64,000 nucleotides of DNA from Leifsonia shinshuensis. Its GTDB lineage: Bacteria > Actinomycetota > Actinomycetes > Actinomycetales > Microbacteriaceae. The translations under genes and the position numbers were made by a program. The notes under the pieces were generated by a model. That model was not told where the DNA came from. It did no database searches and saw only the letters and a list, made by a program, of their open reading frames with translations. Positions 17,643 through 27,634 of this stretch are shown piece by piece (within the stretch, counting starts at the first letter, position 1; each line of letters starts with the position of its first letter). The stretch lies in assembly GCF_014217625.1 (NCBI RefSeq), contig NZ_CP043641.1, forward strand, positions 4,278,001-4,342,000, read 5' to 3'.

Positions 17643-18692
17643 TCACGGGTTCTCGGGGCAGCCGCACGAGCGGCGCGGCACGAAGGTCACGCCGAGCTCC
17701 TCGTGAGCCGGGCCGTCGAACCGTCCGTCGACCAGGTCGAAGAGGCGCTCGGTGGCGCGGCGGGCCATCTCCTCGGCGGGGACGGCCATGGTCGTGATGC
17801 CCGGGGTCGTGACGCGCGCGAGCCCGAAGTCGTCGAAGCCGACGATCGAGATGTCCTCCGGCACGCGGAGGCCGGCGCGTTTGAGCTCCTGGAGGCCGCC
17901 GAACGCCATGTCGTCGTTCGCGAAGACGATGCCGTCGACCTCCCGGCCGTCCGCCAGCGCCGCGACGACCGCGGCGGCGCCGGACTCCTCGTTGAACTCG
18001 CCGCGGAGGACGAGGGCATCGGACTCCAGGCCGCGCGACCGCACAGCGGCGAGGAAGCCCTCGCGCCGGTCGAGGCCGGTCTGGTGGTCGAGCGGGCCGG
18101 TCACGTGCACGAGCCTGCGGCGGCCGTGCACGTCGATCAGGTGCTCGGTCAGCGCGCGGGTGGCGGCGACATCGTCGATGCCGATGCTCACCGAGCCAGG
18201 GAGGTAGGGGAAGTTGCCGATCAGCACGACCGGGAGGCCGGAGGCGACCAGCTCCTCCACGTGGAAGTCGTCCACCGCCGAGCTGGTGACGATCGCGCCG
18301 TCCGCGCTGCGCGAGCGCACGACGCGCTCGTAGGCGGCGACGCCGTTCTCCGCGTCGGAGTTGGTGGAGATGATCACCTGGCTGTCGTGGGCGTTGGCGG
18401 CGTCGGACACCCCGGTGAGGACGTGCATGAAGTAGCTGTGCCCGAAGACGTGCTGCGAGGTGTTCGGGACGATGAGGGCGACCGCGCCGGCCCGCTGGTT
18501 GCGGAGCGCCCGGCCGGCCGAGCTGGGCACGTAGCCGAGCTCCTGGGCGGCCTGCCGCACGGCCGCCTTGGTCTTGGAGCTGATCCGGGCATGGTCGGCG
18601 AGCGCCATGGAGGCCGCGGAGGAGGTGATGCCGACGCGCTCGGCGACATCCTTCAGGGTGACGGTCGAACGTGCGTCCCGCGTCTTCGGCAT
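17643..18692 (-). CDS. LacI family transcriptional regulator
   Basis: 349 residues. The N-terminal helix-turn-helix (TLKDVAERVGITSSAASMAL) with the hinge region up to residue ~65 is standard, followed by a periplasmic-binding-protein-like effector domain containing NDDMAFG and GFDDFGLARVTTPGITT. A C-terminal CGC motif is present. It is the first gene of the minus-strand carbohydrate cluster and is expected to repress it until the imported oligosaccharide or a derivative binds. GGGAGGG stands before the ATG. The operators it probably reads are the array at 18754-18896. Confidence 0.93.
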   Translation of the reverse strand: MPKTRDARSTVTLKDVAERVGITSSAASMALADHARISSKTKAAVRQAAQELGYVPSSAGRALRNQRAGAVALIVPNTSQHVFGHSYFMHVLTGVSDAANAHDSQVIISTNSDAENGVAAYERVVRSRSADGAIVTSSAVDDFHVEELVASGLPVVLIGNFPYLPGSVSIGIDDVAATRALTEHLIDVHGRRRLVHVTGPLDHQTGLDRREGFLAAVRSRGLESDALVLRGEFNEESGAAAVVAALADGREVDGIVFANDDMAFGGLQELKRAGLRVPEDISIVGFDDFGLARVTTPGITTMAVPAEEMARRATERLFDLVDGRFDGPAHEELGVTFVPRRSCGCPENP

Positions 18693-18753
18693 CAGTGCCC
18701 TCCCATGTCGTGGCCGGTGTCGGCTGCTGTTCGCTGCCGTTCGCTGGAGCGGA

Positions 18754-18896
18754 TGCTCGAACGATGGAGCAGGTGTTCAAACGATAAAGCACCCGCTCAA
18801 ACGATGAAGCGAGTTCGGACTGTGTGTCTGTGGTCGCTCAATCGATTAAGCATCGGACGATTCGCTGAACCGTTCGTGTGCTCAATCGATAAAGCA
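18754..18896. promoter_or_regulatory. Array of five LacI-type operators
   Basis: Five copies of an 18-bp partial palindrome centred on CG: 18754-18771, 18774-18791, 18794-18811, 18835-18852 and 18879-18896. The best copy reads TGCTCAATCGATAAAGCA. The first three are spaced exactly 20 bp apart. A half-conserved copy in the same register lies at 18734-18751 (right half GGAGC retained). LacI-family operators are CG-centred palindromes, and the array lies 62 bp upstream of the LacI gene, between it and the divergent patatin gene. Binding by that regulator is inference. Confidence 0.75.
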
Positions 18897-19005
18897 CACC
18901 ATAAACCGAAGCCTCCCGAGAACGCAAGAAGAATTTTCGGGTCGCCTCCGCAGCGGCCGTGCTAACGTTCTTGCGATCGTGATCCGAGCGCAGGAGGTGA
19001 GACCC

Positions 19006-19065
19006 ATGAACGCAGTATCCGTGATGGGTGCTCCCCTGCAGTACACGATCGCGCGACGCCGGTAG
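19006..19065 (+). CDS. 19-codon leader ORF upstream of patatin gene
   Basis: A short frame (MNAVSVMGAPLQYTIARRR) with a stronger ribosome-binding site (CAGGAGG, 8 nt before ATG) than the patatin gene behind it. Its first codons (ATGAACGCA) are repeated at the patatin start. It ends in three Arg codons. Three bases after its stop begins GTCGCC (19068-19073), which can pair with GGCGAC at 19102-19107 just before the patatin ATG. A translated leader could therefore control access to that start. No known leader-peptide family is recognised; this is inference. Confidence 0.45.
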   Translation: MNAVSVMGAPLQYTIARRR

Positions 19066-19111
19066 CCGTCGCCGGGAGCGCCCGAAGGCATCTTCGCGAA
19101 AGGCGACTCCC

Positions 19112-20041
19112 ATGAACGCAGACACTTCCTCCCCTTCCCGCGCGCTCGTCCTGCACGGCGGCGGATCCTCCGGCAACGCCTGGGAACTCGGCGTGATCGC
19201 CGGCCTCCTCGACGGCGGCCTGGACGTCACCCGCGCCGACCTGATCGTCGGCACGTCGGCCGGCTCGACGGCCGCCGCCCAGATCACGAGCGCGCCGCCC
19301 GGCGAGCTGTACGCCGCCATCCTCGACGCCCCGCCGCCGCAGCGGCCGGCCGGCGCCGCGCCCGGCGCGAGCCGCCCAGACGGTGTCGCCCGCGGCGTGG
19401 CAGGCTCGGTCTCCAGTCAGCTGGAGGTCACCGGCCGCATCATCGCGGAGTCCGCCGACGCCGCCGACATGCGACGCCGGATGGGCGCCTGGGCGATCGG
19501 GCTCGCCAACGACGCCGGCCCGGAGCGTCAGGCGCAGTGGCGCGGGACCGTGGCCTCCCGCCTGCCGAGCCAGGAGTGGCCGGAGCAGAACGTGGTCATC
19601 ACCGCGGTGGACGCGCGCACCGGCGAGGGCGCGACCTTCGACCGGCACAGCGGCGTCGCCCTGGCCGACGCCGTCGCGGCGAGCTGCTCCAGCGGCTTCG
19701 CCTACGCCCTCGGCGACGAGCGCTACATCGACGGCGGCTACCGGCGCAACGAGAACGCCGACCTCGCGGCCGGCTACGACCGCGTGCTCGTGCTCTCCCC
19801 GTTCGGCGGCCGCACGCGGCATCCGCTCGAGTGGGGGATGCAGCTCTCCGCGCAGGTGGACGAGCTGCGGGCCGGCGGCAGCGAGGTCGAGACGATCGTG
19901 CCCGACGCGGCGTCGCTGGACGCGTTCGGCGAGAGCATGATGGACCTCTCGCGTCGCCCGGCGTCGGCGCAGGCCGGTTACGGCCAGGGGAGGGCGGCCG
20001 CCGGTCGGCTCAGCGGGTTCTGGGCGGCCGACGCGCGCTGA
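19112..20041 (+). CDS. Patatin-like phospholipase family protein
   Basis: 309 residues. The oxyanion loop GGGSSG (about residue 16-21), the nucleophile elbow G-T-S-A-G and the catalytic Asp in D-G-G-Y are all present, so the Ser-Asp dyad is intact. No signal peptide or membrane helix, so it is presumably a cytoplasmic lipid acyl hydrolase; substrate is unknown. The ATG at 19112 was chosen over the upstream frame because homologous starts begin shortly before R-A-L-V-L-H-G-G-G. Its own ribosome-binding site (AAAGGCGA) is weak. It is divergent from the LacI gene and converges with the TPP enzyme. Confidence 0.88.
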   Translation: MNADTSSPSRALVLHGGGSSGNAWELGVIAGLLDGGLDVTRADLIVGTSAGSTAAAQITSAPPGELYAAILDAPPPQRPAGAAPGASRPDGVARGVAGSVSSQLEVTGRIIAESADAADMRRRMGAWAIGLANDAGPERQAQWRGTVASRLPSQEWPEQNVVITAVDARTGEGATFDRHSGVALADAVAASCSSGFAYALGDERYIDGGYRRNENADLAAGYDRVLVLSPFGGRTRHPLEWGMQLSAQVDELRAGGSEVETIVPDAASLDAFGESMMDLSRRPASAQAGYGQGRAAAGRLSGFWAADAR

Positions 20042-20047
20042 ACGGCG

Positions 20048-20079
20048 AGCGGCCGCCGATCGTCCGGTCGGCGGCCGCT
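20048..20079. terminator. Bidirectional terminator between patatin and TPP-enzyme genes
   Basis: A perfect 12-bp inverted repeat, AGCGGCCGCCGA and its complement, with an 8-nt loop, between the convergent stop codons at 20041 and 20099. No T-run; typical of GC-rich terminators. Confidence 0.72.
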
Positions 20080-20098
20080 GTCGTCCGGTCCGGGCGCG

Positions 20099-21934
20099 TC
20101 AGTCCCGGTCGTGGTCCTCCCTGCCGCGGTGCAGTGCGTCTTTCACACGCTCGACCCCTTCGGTGATCAGCGAGGTGGCCGAGTCCTTGATCGCGCCGAT
20201 CCCGTCCGGGTCTCCCTTCAGCAGCGCGAGGCCGGTGTTCTTGGCGAACTCGAACGTGATGTGCGGCGGCAGCGGCGGCACGTTCTTGCTGGTGTGCGCG
20301 TCGATGAGCGTCACGCCGGGATGCGCGAGGGCGGCGTCCCAGGCGGCTTCGATCTGGTCGTCGGAGGTCACCGTGATGCCCTGGAAGCCCAGCAGCTGCG
20401 CCCAGCCGGCGTAGTCGACCGACTCGACGTCCTGGGAGGTCGACCAGACCGGGTTCGCGTCCTCGGTGCGCATCTCCCACGACACCTGGGTGAGGTCGTC
20501 GTTGTGCAGCACCAGGACGACGAAATTCGGGTTGGACCAGCGCGACAGGTACTTCTTCACGGTGATCAGCTCGTTCATCCCGAGCATCTGGAACGCGCCG
20601 TCGCCGATCGTGCAGACCACCGTGCGCTCCGGGTAGGCGAACTTGGCCGCCTCCGCGTACGGCATCGCGGCGAGCATCGTCGCCAGGCGGCCGGAGAGGT
20701 CGCCGCGCATCCCGTCGCGCAGCCGGATGTGCTGGCCGTACCAGTCGGCGGTGGTGCCGGCGTCGGCGGTGACGATGGCGCCGCCGGGCAGGCGCTTGTT
20801 CAGCTCGTGGTAGACCCGGCGCGGGTTCACACCGTCGTCGTAGTGCTGCTCGGCCTGGGCGGCGAGCTCGTCGTCCCACTCGCGCATGCCGGCGGCCGCC
20901 TTCTCCTGCCAGGACAGGTCGTCCTTCTGCGTCAGCAGCGGGATCAGCCCGGCCAGCGTGGTCTTCACGTCGCCCCAGATGCTCACATCGGTGGGATAGC
21001 GGAGGCCGAGCTGCTCGGGCCGCAGGTCGATCTGCACCGCCTTGGCCTGCCCGGTCGCCGGCAGGAACTGGCCGTACGGGTAGTTGGTGCCGAGCAGGAC
21101 GAGCGTGTCGCAGTCCTGCATCTGGTCGTAGCTCGGCCGCGAGCCGAGGAGGCCGAGCTGCTGGGTGTGGAACGGCACGTCGCCAGGGACGACCTGCTTC
21201 CCGCGCAGCGTCGTCATCAGCCCCGCGCCGGTCAGCCGGGCGGCCGCGAGGACCTCCTCGGTCGCGCCGGCCGCGCCGTGCCCGACCAGGAACGTGACCC
21301 GCTCGCCTGCGTTGATGATGTCCGCGGCGGCGCGCAGCTGCTCGGCGGGCGGCGCGATCGCGGTCGACGGCGGCACGGCGCTCGACCGGGACACCCACAT
21401 CTCCGCGCCGGGAACCGCCATCTCCATCCCCTGCACGTCGTGCGGCAGGATGACGACGCACGGCTGCTTGCGGGTGATCGCCGTGCGGAACGCGGTGTCG
21501 ATCACGGCCTGCGCCTGCTCTGGGGACACGATCGTCTGCACGTACTCGGCGACGTCGGAGAACGTCTGCTCGAGCTTGCTCTCCTGCTGGTTGAAGGTGC
21601 CGAAGGAGTTGAGCCCCTGCTGGCCGACGATCGCCACGACGGGCTGGTTGTCCATCTTCGCGTCGTAGAGGCCGTTCATCAGGTGGAAGCCGCCGGGGCT
21701 GGAGGTCGCGATGCAGACGCCGACCTCGCCGGTGAACTTCGCGTGCGCCGTGGCCATCAGGGCGCAGATCTCCTCGTGCGTCGGGCGGATGTACTCCAGC
21801 CCCTCGCCGCCGCGCTCGGCCTTTCCCAGCATCCCGTCGAACTCGCCGATGCCGTCGCCGGGGAAGCCGAACACGCGTCGGACGCCCCACTCCCGCAGCC
21901 GTCCGATCACGAACTCGCTGACTGTCGTCGCCAT
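20099..21934 (-). CDS. Thiamine-pyrophosphate enzyme, pyruvate oxidase/acetolactate synthase-like
   Basis: 611 residues. All three domains of the TPP-dependent decarboxylase family are present. The catalytic Glu is in RPTHEE (E54/E55), the TPP/Mg motif begins GDGAFQMLGMNE and ends with HNDD. It is closest to the pyruvate-oxidase (PoxB)-like actinobacterial proteins annotated as thiamine pyrophosphate-requiring protein; it is not the biosynthetic IlvB, which it lacks a partner for. It is the last gene of an operon with GMC and subunit-3-like genes, 22 bp downstream, with AAGGAGAG as ribosome-binding site. The reaction is not certain: decarboxylation of a 2-oxoacid, with FAD or quinone as acceptor, is expected. 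Confidence 0.87.
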   Translation of the reverse strand: MATTVSEFVIGRLREWGVRRVFGFPGDGIGEFDGMLGKAERGGEGLEYIRPTHEEICALMATAHAKFTGEVGVCIATSSPGGFHLMNGLYDAKMDNQPVVAIVGQQGLNSFGTFNQQESKLEQTFSDVAEYVQTIVSPEQAQAVIDTAFRTAITRKQPCVVILPHDVQGMEMAVPGAEMWVSRSSAVPPSTAIAPPAEQLRAAADIINAGERVTFLVGHGAAGATEEVLAAARLTGAGLMTTLRGKQVVPGDVPFHTQQLGLLGSRPSYDQMQDCDTLVLLGTNYPYGQFLPATGQAKAVQIDLRPEQLGLRYPTDVSIWGDVKTTLAGLIPLLTQKDDLSWQEKAAAGMREWDDELAAQAEQHYDDGVNPRRVYHELNKRLPGGAIVTADAGTTADWYGQHIRLRDGMRGDLSGRLATMLAAMPYAEAAKFAYPERTVVCTIGDGAFQMLGMNELITVKKYLSRWSNPNFVVLVLHNDDLTQVSWEMRTEDANPVWSTSQDVESVDYAGWAQLLGFQGITVTSDDQIEAAWDAALAHPGVTLIDAHTSKNVPPLPPHITFEFAKNTGLALLKGDPDGIGAIKDSATSLITEGVERVKDALHRGREDHDRD

Positions 21935-21956
21935 GTGTCTGTCTCTCCTTCGGTCG

Positions 21957-23585
21957 TCAGTCGTTGCGTTGGATGAGCCGGTCCGCCGCCCGCGCGGCGA
22001 CGGCCATGATGGTCAGGGCGGGATTGGCGCTGCCCTGCGTGGGCAGCACGCTGCCGTCCGTGATGAGCAGATTGGGGACAGCGAACGTCCGGCAGTCGGC
22101 GTCCACAACCCCTTGCGTCTCGTCTGCGCCCATGCGTGCGCCACCGACCAGGTGGGCGTAGCGCTGGACGGTCATCGTCTCCTGGGCTCCCGCGGCCTCC
22201 AGGATGCGCTCCATGGTCGCCTGAGCGGCCGTGGCCAGCGCGCGGTCGTTGTCGCCCTGCGAGTACGCGAAGTGCGCGACCGGGAGGCCGTAGCGGTCCT
22301 TCTCGTCGGCCAGCGTGACGCGGTTCTCGGCCCGGGGGAGGAACTCGCAGAGCGCGCCGAGGCACGCCCAGTGCACGTAGTCGGACATGTAGCGGCGGAG
22401 GTCCGCGCCCCAGTGCCCCTGCGCCATCACGTGCTCGGCCCAGGTGATCGGCAGCGGCGAGACGGTCTGGATGGAGTACCCGCGCTTGTAGGGCTTGCCG
22501 GGGTCGGTCTCGTAGAACTCCTCGGTGCTCACCTCGGGAGGCGGCGCCTTCCACATCCGGATCTCCTGCTCGAACCGGCCGGCGGTCTGCGGCGCGCCCT
22601 GCACCATCAAGTAACGGCCCACGAGGTCGAAGTCGTTGCAGAGGCCGTCCGGGAAGCGCGCGGACGCCGAGTTGAGCAGCAGCCGCGGCGTCTCGATCGA
22701 GTAGCCGGCGATCGCGACCATCCTGGCCTTCTGGAAGCGCGGGACGCCGTCCTTCACGTAGTGCACGCCGGTCGCGCGGCCGGTGAGCGGGTCGACCTCG
22801 ATGGAGGTCACCATGCTGTCGGCGCGCACCTCGGCGCCGTGCGCGAGCGCGTCGGGGATGTGGGTGATGAGGGGCGACGCCTTGGCGTTGACCTTGCAGC
22901 CCTGCAGGCAGAACCCGCGGTAGACGCAGTGCGGCCGATGCCCGAATCGGCCGTTCGGGATGGCGACCGGGCCGACCTTCGCCTCGATGCCCGCAGCGTA
23001 CGCGCCGCGCAGGAAGGTCTCGCCGTTGCCCGACACCGGGTGCGGCCGGTGCGGGTAGCGGTGCGGATCGCCCCACGGCCAGTCGTCGCCCGCGACCGGG
23101 AGCTCGTTCTCGATGTCGTCGTAGAACGGCGCGAGGTCGGGGTACTCCAGCGGCCAGTCCGCTCCGACGCCATCGGCGCTGAAGGTGTGGAAGTCGCTCG
23201 GGTGGAAGCGCGGCACGTACCCGGCGTAGTGCACCATCGACCCGCCGACACCGCGGCCGGAGTTGTTCGAGCCGAGGGGCACCGGGTCGTCGCCGCCGAT
23301 CTGCCGCGGCTCGGTCCAGTAGAGATGGTGGGAGCCGGCCTCGTCGCTCACCCAGTCGCGCGCCGGGTCCCAGAACGGGCCGGCGTCGAAGACGACGGCG
23401 TCCCAGCCGGCGCGCGCCAGGCGCTGCAGCAGCACGGAGCCGCCGGCGCCGCAGCCGACGATGGCGATGTCCACCTCGTCGCTGTCGGCGTAGCGCCGCA
23501 TCTGCTCGGTCAGGCACGGCTCGGCACGGGAGCCGTCGGGCGTCAGCAGCCAGGCGGAGTCGTTGCGGTCGCGGACGCTGCTCAC
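21957..23585 (-). CDS. GMC family flavoprotein oxidoreductase (gluconate dehydrogenase type)
   Basis: 542 residues from GTG 23585, which overlaps the stop of the preceding gene (GTGA). The FAD-binding G-C-G-A-G-G-S is at 44-50. Three Cys (220, 226, 230; C-x5-C-x3-C) resemble the cluster-binding loop of GMC sugar/gluconate dehydrogenases. The C-terminal N-P-A-L-T-I motif is intact, following the S-V-L-P-T-Q segment. Large subunits of gluconate-2-dehydrogenase-type enzymes pair with a small subunit 3, encoded next door. No signal peptide is seen, and no cytochrome c subunit is present, so electrons go to an unknown acceptor. Substrate is not readable. Confidence 0.87.
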   Translation of the reverse strand: MSSVRDRNDSAWLLTPDGSRAEPCLTEQMRRYADSDEVDIAIVGCGAGGSVLLQRLARAGWDAVVFDAGPFWDPARDWVSDEAGSHHLYWTEPRQIGGDDPVPLGSNNSGRGVGGSMVHYAGYVPRFHPSDFHTFSADGVGADWPLEYPDLAPFYDDIENELPVAGDDWPWGDPHRYPHRPHPVSGNGETFLRGAYAAGIEAKVGPVAIPNGRFGHRPHCVYRGFCLQGCKVNAKASPLITHIPDALAHGAEVRADSMVTSIEVDPLTGRATGVHYVKDGVPRFQKARMVAIAGYSIETPRLLLNSASARFPDGLCNDFDLVGRYLMVQGAPQTAGRFEQEIRMWKAPPPEVSTEEFYETDPGKPYKRGYSIQTVSPLPITWAEHVMAQGHWGADLRRYMSDYVHWACLGALCEFLPRAENRVTLADEKDRYGLPVAHFAYSQGDNDRALATAAQATMERILEAAGAQETMTVQRYAHLVGGARMGADETQGVVDADCRTFAVPNLLITDGSVLPTQGSANPALTIMAVAARAADRLIQRND

Positions 23586-24223
23586 GACGCTGCCGTCCCT
23601 GCCCCGGGGAGGTCGCCGGGCCGGGCGTCGGCGACCTCGAACGGCTCGCGGCGGTCGACGCCGAGGTTCTTGTAGCCGCGCGGGTAGGCGGGGCCGGCGA
23701 AGCCGATCTCGTCCCAGGCCGCGGGGTGGCTGTAGAAGGCGGTGCACGCGTAGCGCGTCCACAGACTCCAGATCCGGGCGCGGTGGAAGCCGCGCCAGTC
23801 GCCGTCGCCGTCCTTCACGTCGGCCAGCAGCGCGACCTGGTCGTCCTCGCCGCACGCGGCGAACGCGCGGCCGTGCCTCGCGTGGGCCTCCGCGTCGAGT
23901 GCGGCCAGACTCGTCTTCCAGACGACCCAGTCGTCCGCCATCGAGTCGTAGTGCCAGCCGTCGGTCTCCTTCTCGGCGAGCCGGGCGTCAACCATCGCGG
24001 TCACCGGCACGCGCCGGTCGCCGGGATGCTGGTCGAGCAGCCGGTCGAACAGCGCCGTCGCCGCGCCTTCCTCCACCGCGTCGAAGAACCGGATGTCCGG
24101 CGGGCGCCCGACGCGATCGAGCACGGTGGCGCGGGTGGTCTCGTCCCAGGCCTGCGCCTGGTCGAGCACGTGGAAGCCCGGGAAGCGCGCGGGAACCTGA
24201 TCGCCCTGCTGCGCGGCCCTCAC
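23582..24223 (-). CDS. Gluconate 2-dehydrogenase subunit 3 family protein
   Basis: 213 residues. The pattern F-H-V-L-D-Q-A-Q-A-W-D, the A-V-E-E-G-A-A-T stretch and the C-terminal W-T-R-Y-A-C-T-A-F-Y-S-H-P-A-A-W-D-E-I-G-F-x-G-P-A-Y-P-R-G are typical of gluconate dehydrogenase subunit 3 (small gamma subunit). Known members carry a Tat signal that exports the flavoprotein complex; here the N-terminus has none, which suggests a cytoplasmic complex with the GMC protein. Start GTG 24223 overlaps the membrane-protein stop (GTGA). Function as the partner subunit is inference from context. Confidence 0.82.
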   Translation of the reverse strand: MRAAQQGDQVPARFPGFHVLDQAQAWDETTRATVLDRVGRPPDIRFFDAVEEGAATALFDRLLDQHPGDRRVPVTAMVDARLAEKETDGWHYDSMADDWVVWKTSLAALDAEAHARHGRAFAACGEDDQVALLADVKDGDGDWRGFHRARIWSLWTRYACTAFYSHPAAWDEIGFAGPAYPRGYKNLGVDRREPFEVADARPGDLPGAGTAAS

Positions 24224-24747
24224 TTCTCCCGCCTCAGGATCGCGGCCAGCAGGCCCATCCCGCCGACGAGCGTCACCAGCAGCGGAGCGAGCAACGGCGG
24301 CCCCATCTCGAGGTTGTAGCGGAGGTTGTGCCAGCCGCCCGGCTTCTGGCCGACGCCGCGCGCGTGCAGGTAGACGCCCTGCAGGCCGTTCGCCACGATC
24401 GTCGCCGCGGCGACCGGCAGCAGCGTCTTGGCGGCGGTCTTGCTGAAGAATCCGGCCACACCGGCCACGGCCCCGATCGGCCCCAGGATCACGGGAGCCC
24501 ACATCCAGCGGTTGCCGAAGCTCGCCTTGTCGTGCTCGAAGTAGATCTCGGCGGCGGTCACGACCGCGCCCGCGGCGGTCAGCCCGGAGAGCGAGCGCTC
24601 GAAGTGTCCGGTCTCCACGTTCCGGACGAGGCGGTCGATCCCGCGGACCGGCTCGGCCCTCCGCAGTCTCGTCGCCGCGCCACGCGTGCTCCGCCGCACG
24701 CCCCTGTTCGCTCGCACCCGGTTCGGTCGCACCCCATTTGTTTGCAC
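24220..24747 (-). CDS. Hypothetical membrane protein, first gene of the GMC operon
   Basis: 175 residues with four to five hydrophobic segments (about 52-68, 83-100, 105-125 and 150-170) and an Arg-rich N-terminus of about 40 residues. I do not recognise a family. The GTG at 24747 was chosen because GGTGGAA lies upstream; other GTG codons (24732 and 24717) are possible, so the first residues are uncertain. Its stop overlaps the next start (GTGA), so it is translationally coupled to the subunit-3-like gene and may anchor that complex to the membrane (inference). Confidence 0.7.
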   Translation of the reverse strand: MQTNGVRPNRVRANRGVRRSTRGAATRLRRAEPVRGIDRLVRNVETGHFERSLSGLTAAGAVVTAAEIYFEHDKASFGNRWMWAPVILGPIGAVAGVAGFFSKTAAKTLLPVAAATIVANGLQGVYLHARGVGQKPGGWHNLRYNLEMGPPLLAPLLVTLVGGMGLLAAILRREK

Positions 24748-24909
24748 GATCGCAACGGTTCCACCGTGCGGGCCCGAGGTGAAGGGGGTTGACCGGCTTC
24801 TCAGGGACTGTGCATGGAACATCCACGAGCGCTGTTGCCGCCCCGCCGCGGCCGGTGGTAGACCGTCTCGCAGTGCGGGGTGGGGTGCCCCGTCACCTGG
24901 GGGTGGGAC

Positions 24910-26064
24910 ATGACTGAGAACGTTCCGGCGCCGTCGGCGCCGTCTCCGGCTCCGGCGCCGCGCGCGCCCCGGCCGCGTCGCCGGCTCGGCTGGGTGTGGG
25001 CGGTGGCGGCCGTCGTCGTCGCCCTCGCGGCCGGCGTCTTCCTGGGCTGGGGCATCGGGCGCTCCTCCGCCACGACCACTGCCTCCACCCCGGCCGGTAC
25101 CAGCGCCGCGCAGGAGGTCAGCGCGTGCGACGCCATCACCGTGTCGAACGAGGTGCTCCCGGCCGTCGTCACGGTCTCCGCGGTCGGCTCGGCGGGCGGA
25201 GGCACGGGGACGGGCGAGATCATCAGCACGGACGGCTACATCGTCACCAACAACCACGTCATCTCCGCCGCCGTGAACGGCGGGAAGATCTCCGTGCTGA
25301 CCTCCGGCGGCGTGGACTCCCCGGCGCAGCTCGTCGGCAGGGACCCGCGATCGGACCTCGCCGTGCTCAAGGTCACCGCGTCGTCGTCGCTGCCGACCGT
25401 GCCGTGGGGCGACTCGGCGAAGGTGGTCGTCGGCCAGCCCGTGGTCGCCCTCGGCGCCCCGCTCGGCCTCTCCGGCACGGTGACCTCCGGGATCGTCAGC
25501 GCGCTCGGCCGCACCGTGCCGGTTCCCGGCGACGACGGGCAGACCGCGATCCTGGCGAACTCCATCCAGACCGACGCCTCGATCAACCCCGGCAACTCCG
25601 GGGGCGCGCTGGTGACCTGCGCCGGCGACCTGATCGGCATCAACTCGGCCATCGCGACGGTTCCGAACTCGGCCGGCCAGTCCGGCGGCGGAAGCGTCGG
25701 GATCGGCTTCGCCATCCCGTCCGACTTCGCGCACACGATCGTCGACCAGATCATCGCGACCGGCCACGTGACCTACCCGTACTTCGGGATCTCGGTCGCC
25801 CCGATCCCGCCGGCAGCGGCCGAGAAGCTGAAGGTCAGCGACGGCCTCTACGTGATCTCGGTGGTCGCCGGTGGCCCGTCGGCCGCTGCGGGCCTCCAGG
25901 AGGGCGACGTCATCACTCAGATCGACGGCAAGCCGGCGGCCAACGCCGACGTCCTCATCCAGACGGTGATGACGACGAAGGCGGGCCAGAAGGTCGACGT
26001 CACGTACGTGCGAGGCGGCGAGACGAAGACGACGGCGGTCACCCTGGAGACGCCGCCGAGCTGA
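24910..26064 (+). CDS. HtrA/DegP-type trypsin-like serine protease with PDZ domain
   Basis: 384 residues. A Pro/Ala-rich cytoplasmic N-terminus of about 25 residues precedes one transmembrane helix (28-47), so the catalytic domain is outside. The trypsin-like triad is His116 (VTNNHVIS), Asp149 (DPRSDLAV) and Ser230 (NPGNSGGAL); a PDZ domain fills about 285-380 (GLYVISVVAGGPSAAAGLQ). Such proteases degrade or refold damaged envelope proteins. The ATG at 24910 follows GGGGTGGG. It is divergent from the GMC operon. Confidence 0.92.
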   Translation: MTENVPAPSAPSPAPAPRAPRPRRRLGWVWAVAAVVVALAAGVFLGWGIGRSSATTTASTPAGTSAAQEVSACDAITVSNEVLPAVVTVSAVGSAGGGTGTGEIISTDGYIVTNNHVISAAVNGGKISVLTSGGVDSPAQLVGRDPRSDLAVLKVTASSSLPTVPWGDSAKVVVGQPVVALGAPLGLSGTVTSGIVSALGRTVPVPGDDGQTAILANSIQTDASINPGNSGGALVTCAGDLIGINSAIATVPNSAGQSGGGSVGIGFAIPSDFAHTIVDQIIATGHVTYPYFGISVAPIPPAAAEKLKVSDGLYVISVVAGGPSAAAGLQEGDVITQIDGKPAANADVLIQTVMTTKAGQKVDVTYVRGGETKTTAVTLETPPS

Positions 26065-26112
26065 GCAGGACCGGCGATCAGGGCCGGACGGCGAGGGTGC
26101 GCCGGCGGCTAG

Positions 26113-27582
<1,470 letters not shown>

Positions 27583-27634
27583 CCTCGCCGCATCGGCCCT
27601 AGCCACGCGCGCGCCGGTCGAATACGGTGCACCC

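Noticed and set aside
18693..18753. Insertion sequence remnants near the LacI gene
   Set aside because: No terminal inverted repeats or transposase fragments are visible; the repeated motifs are the operators.
18754..18896. CRISPR-like array (regular short repeats)
   Set aside because: The units are 18-bp palindromes with 2-bp gaps, not repeats separated by unique spacers of 30-40 bp, and no cas genes are near. An operator array explains them better.
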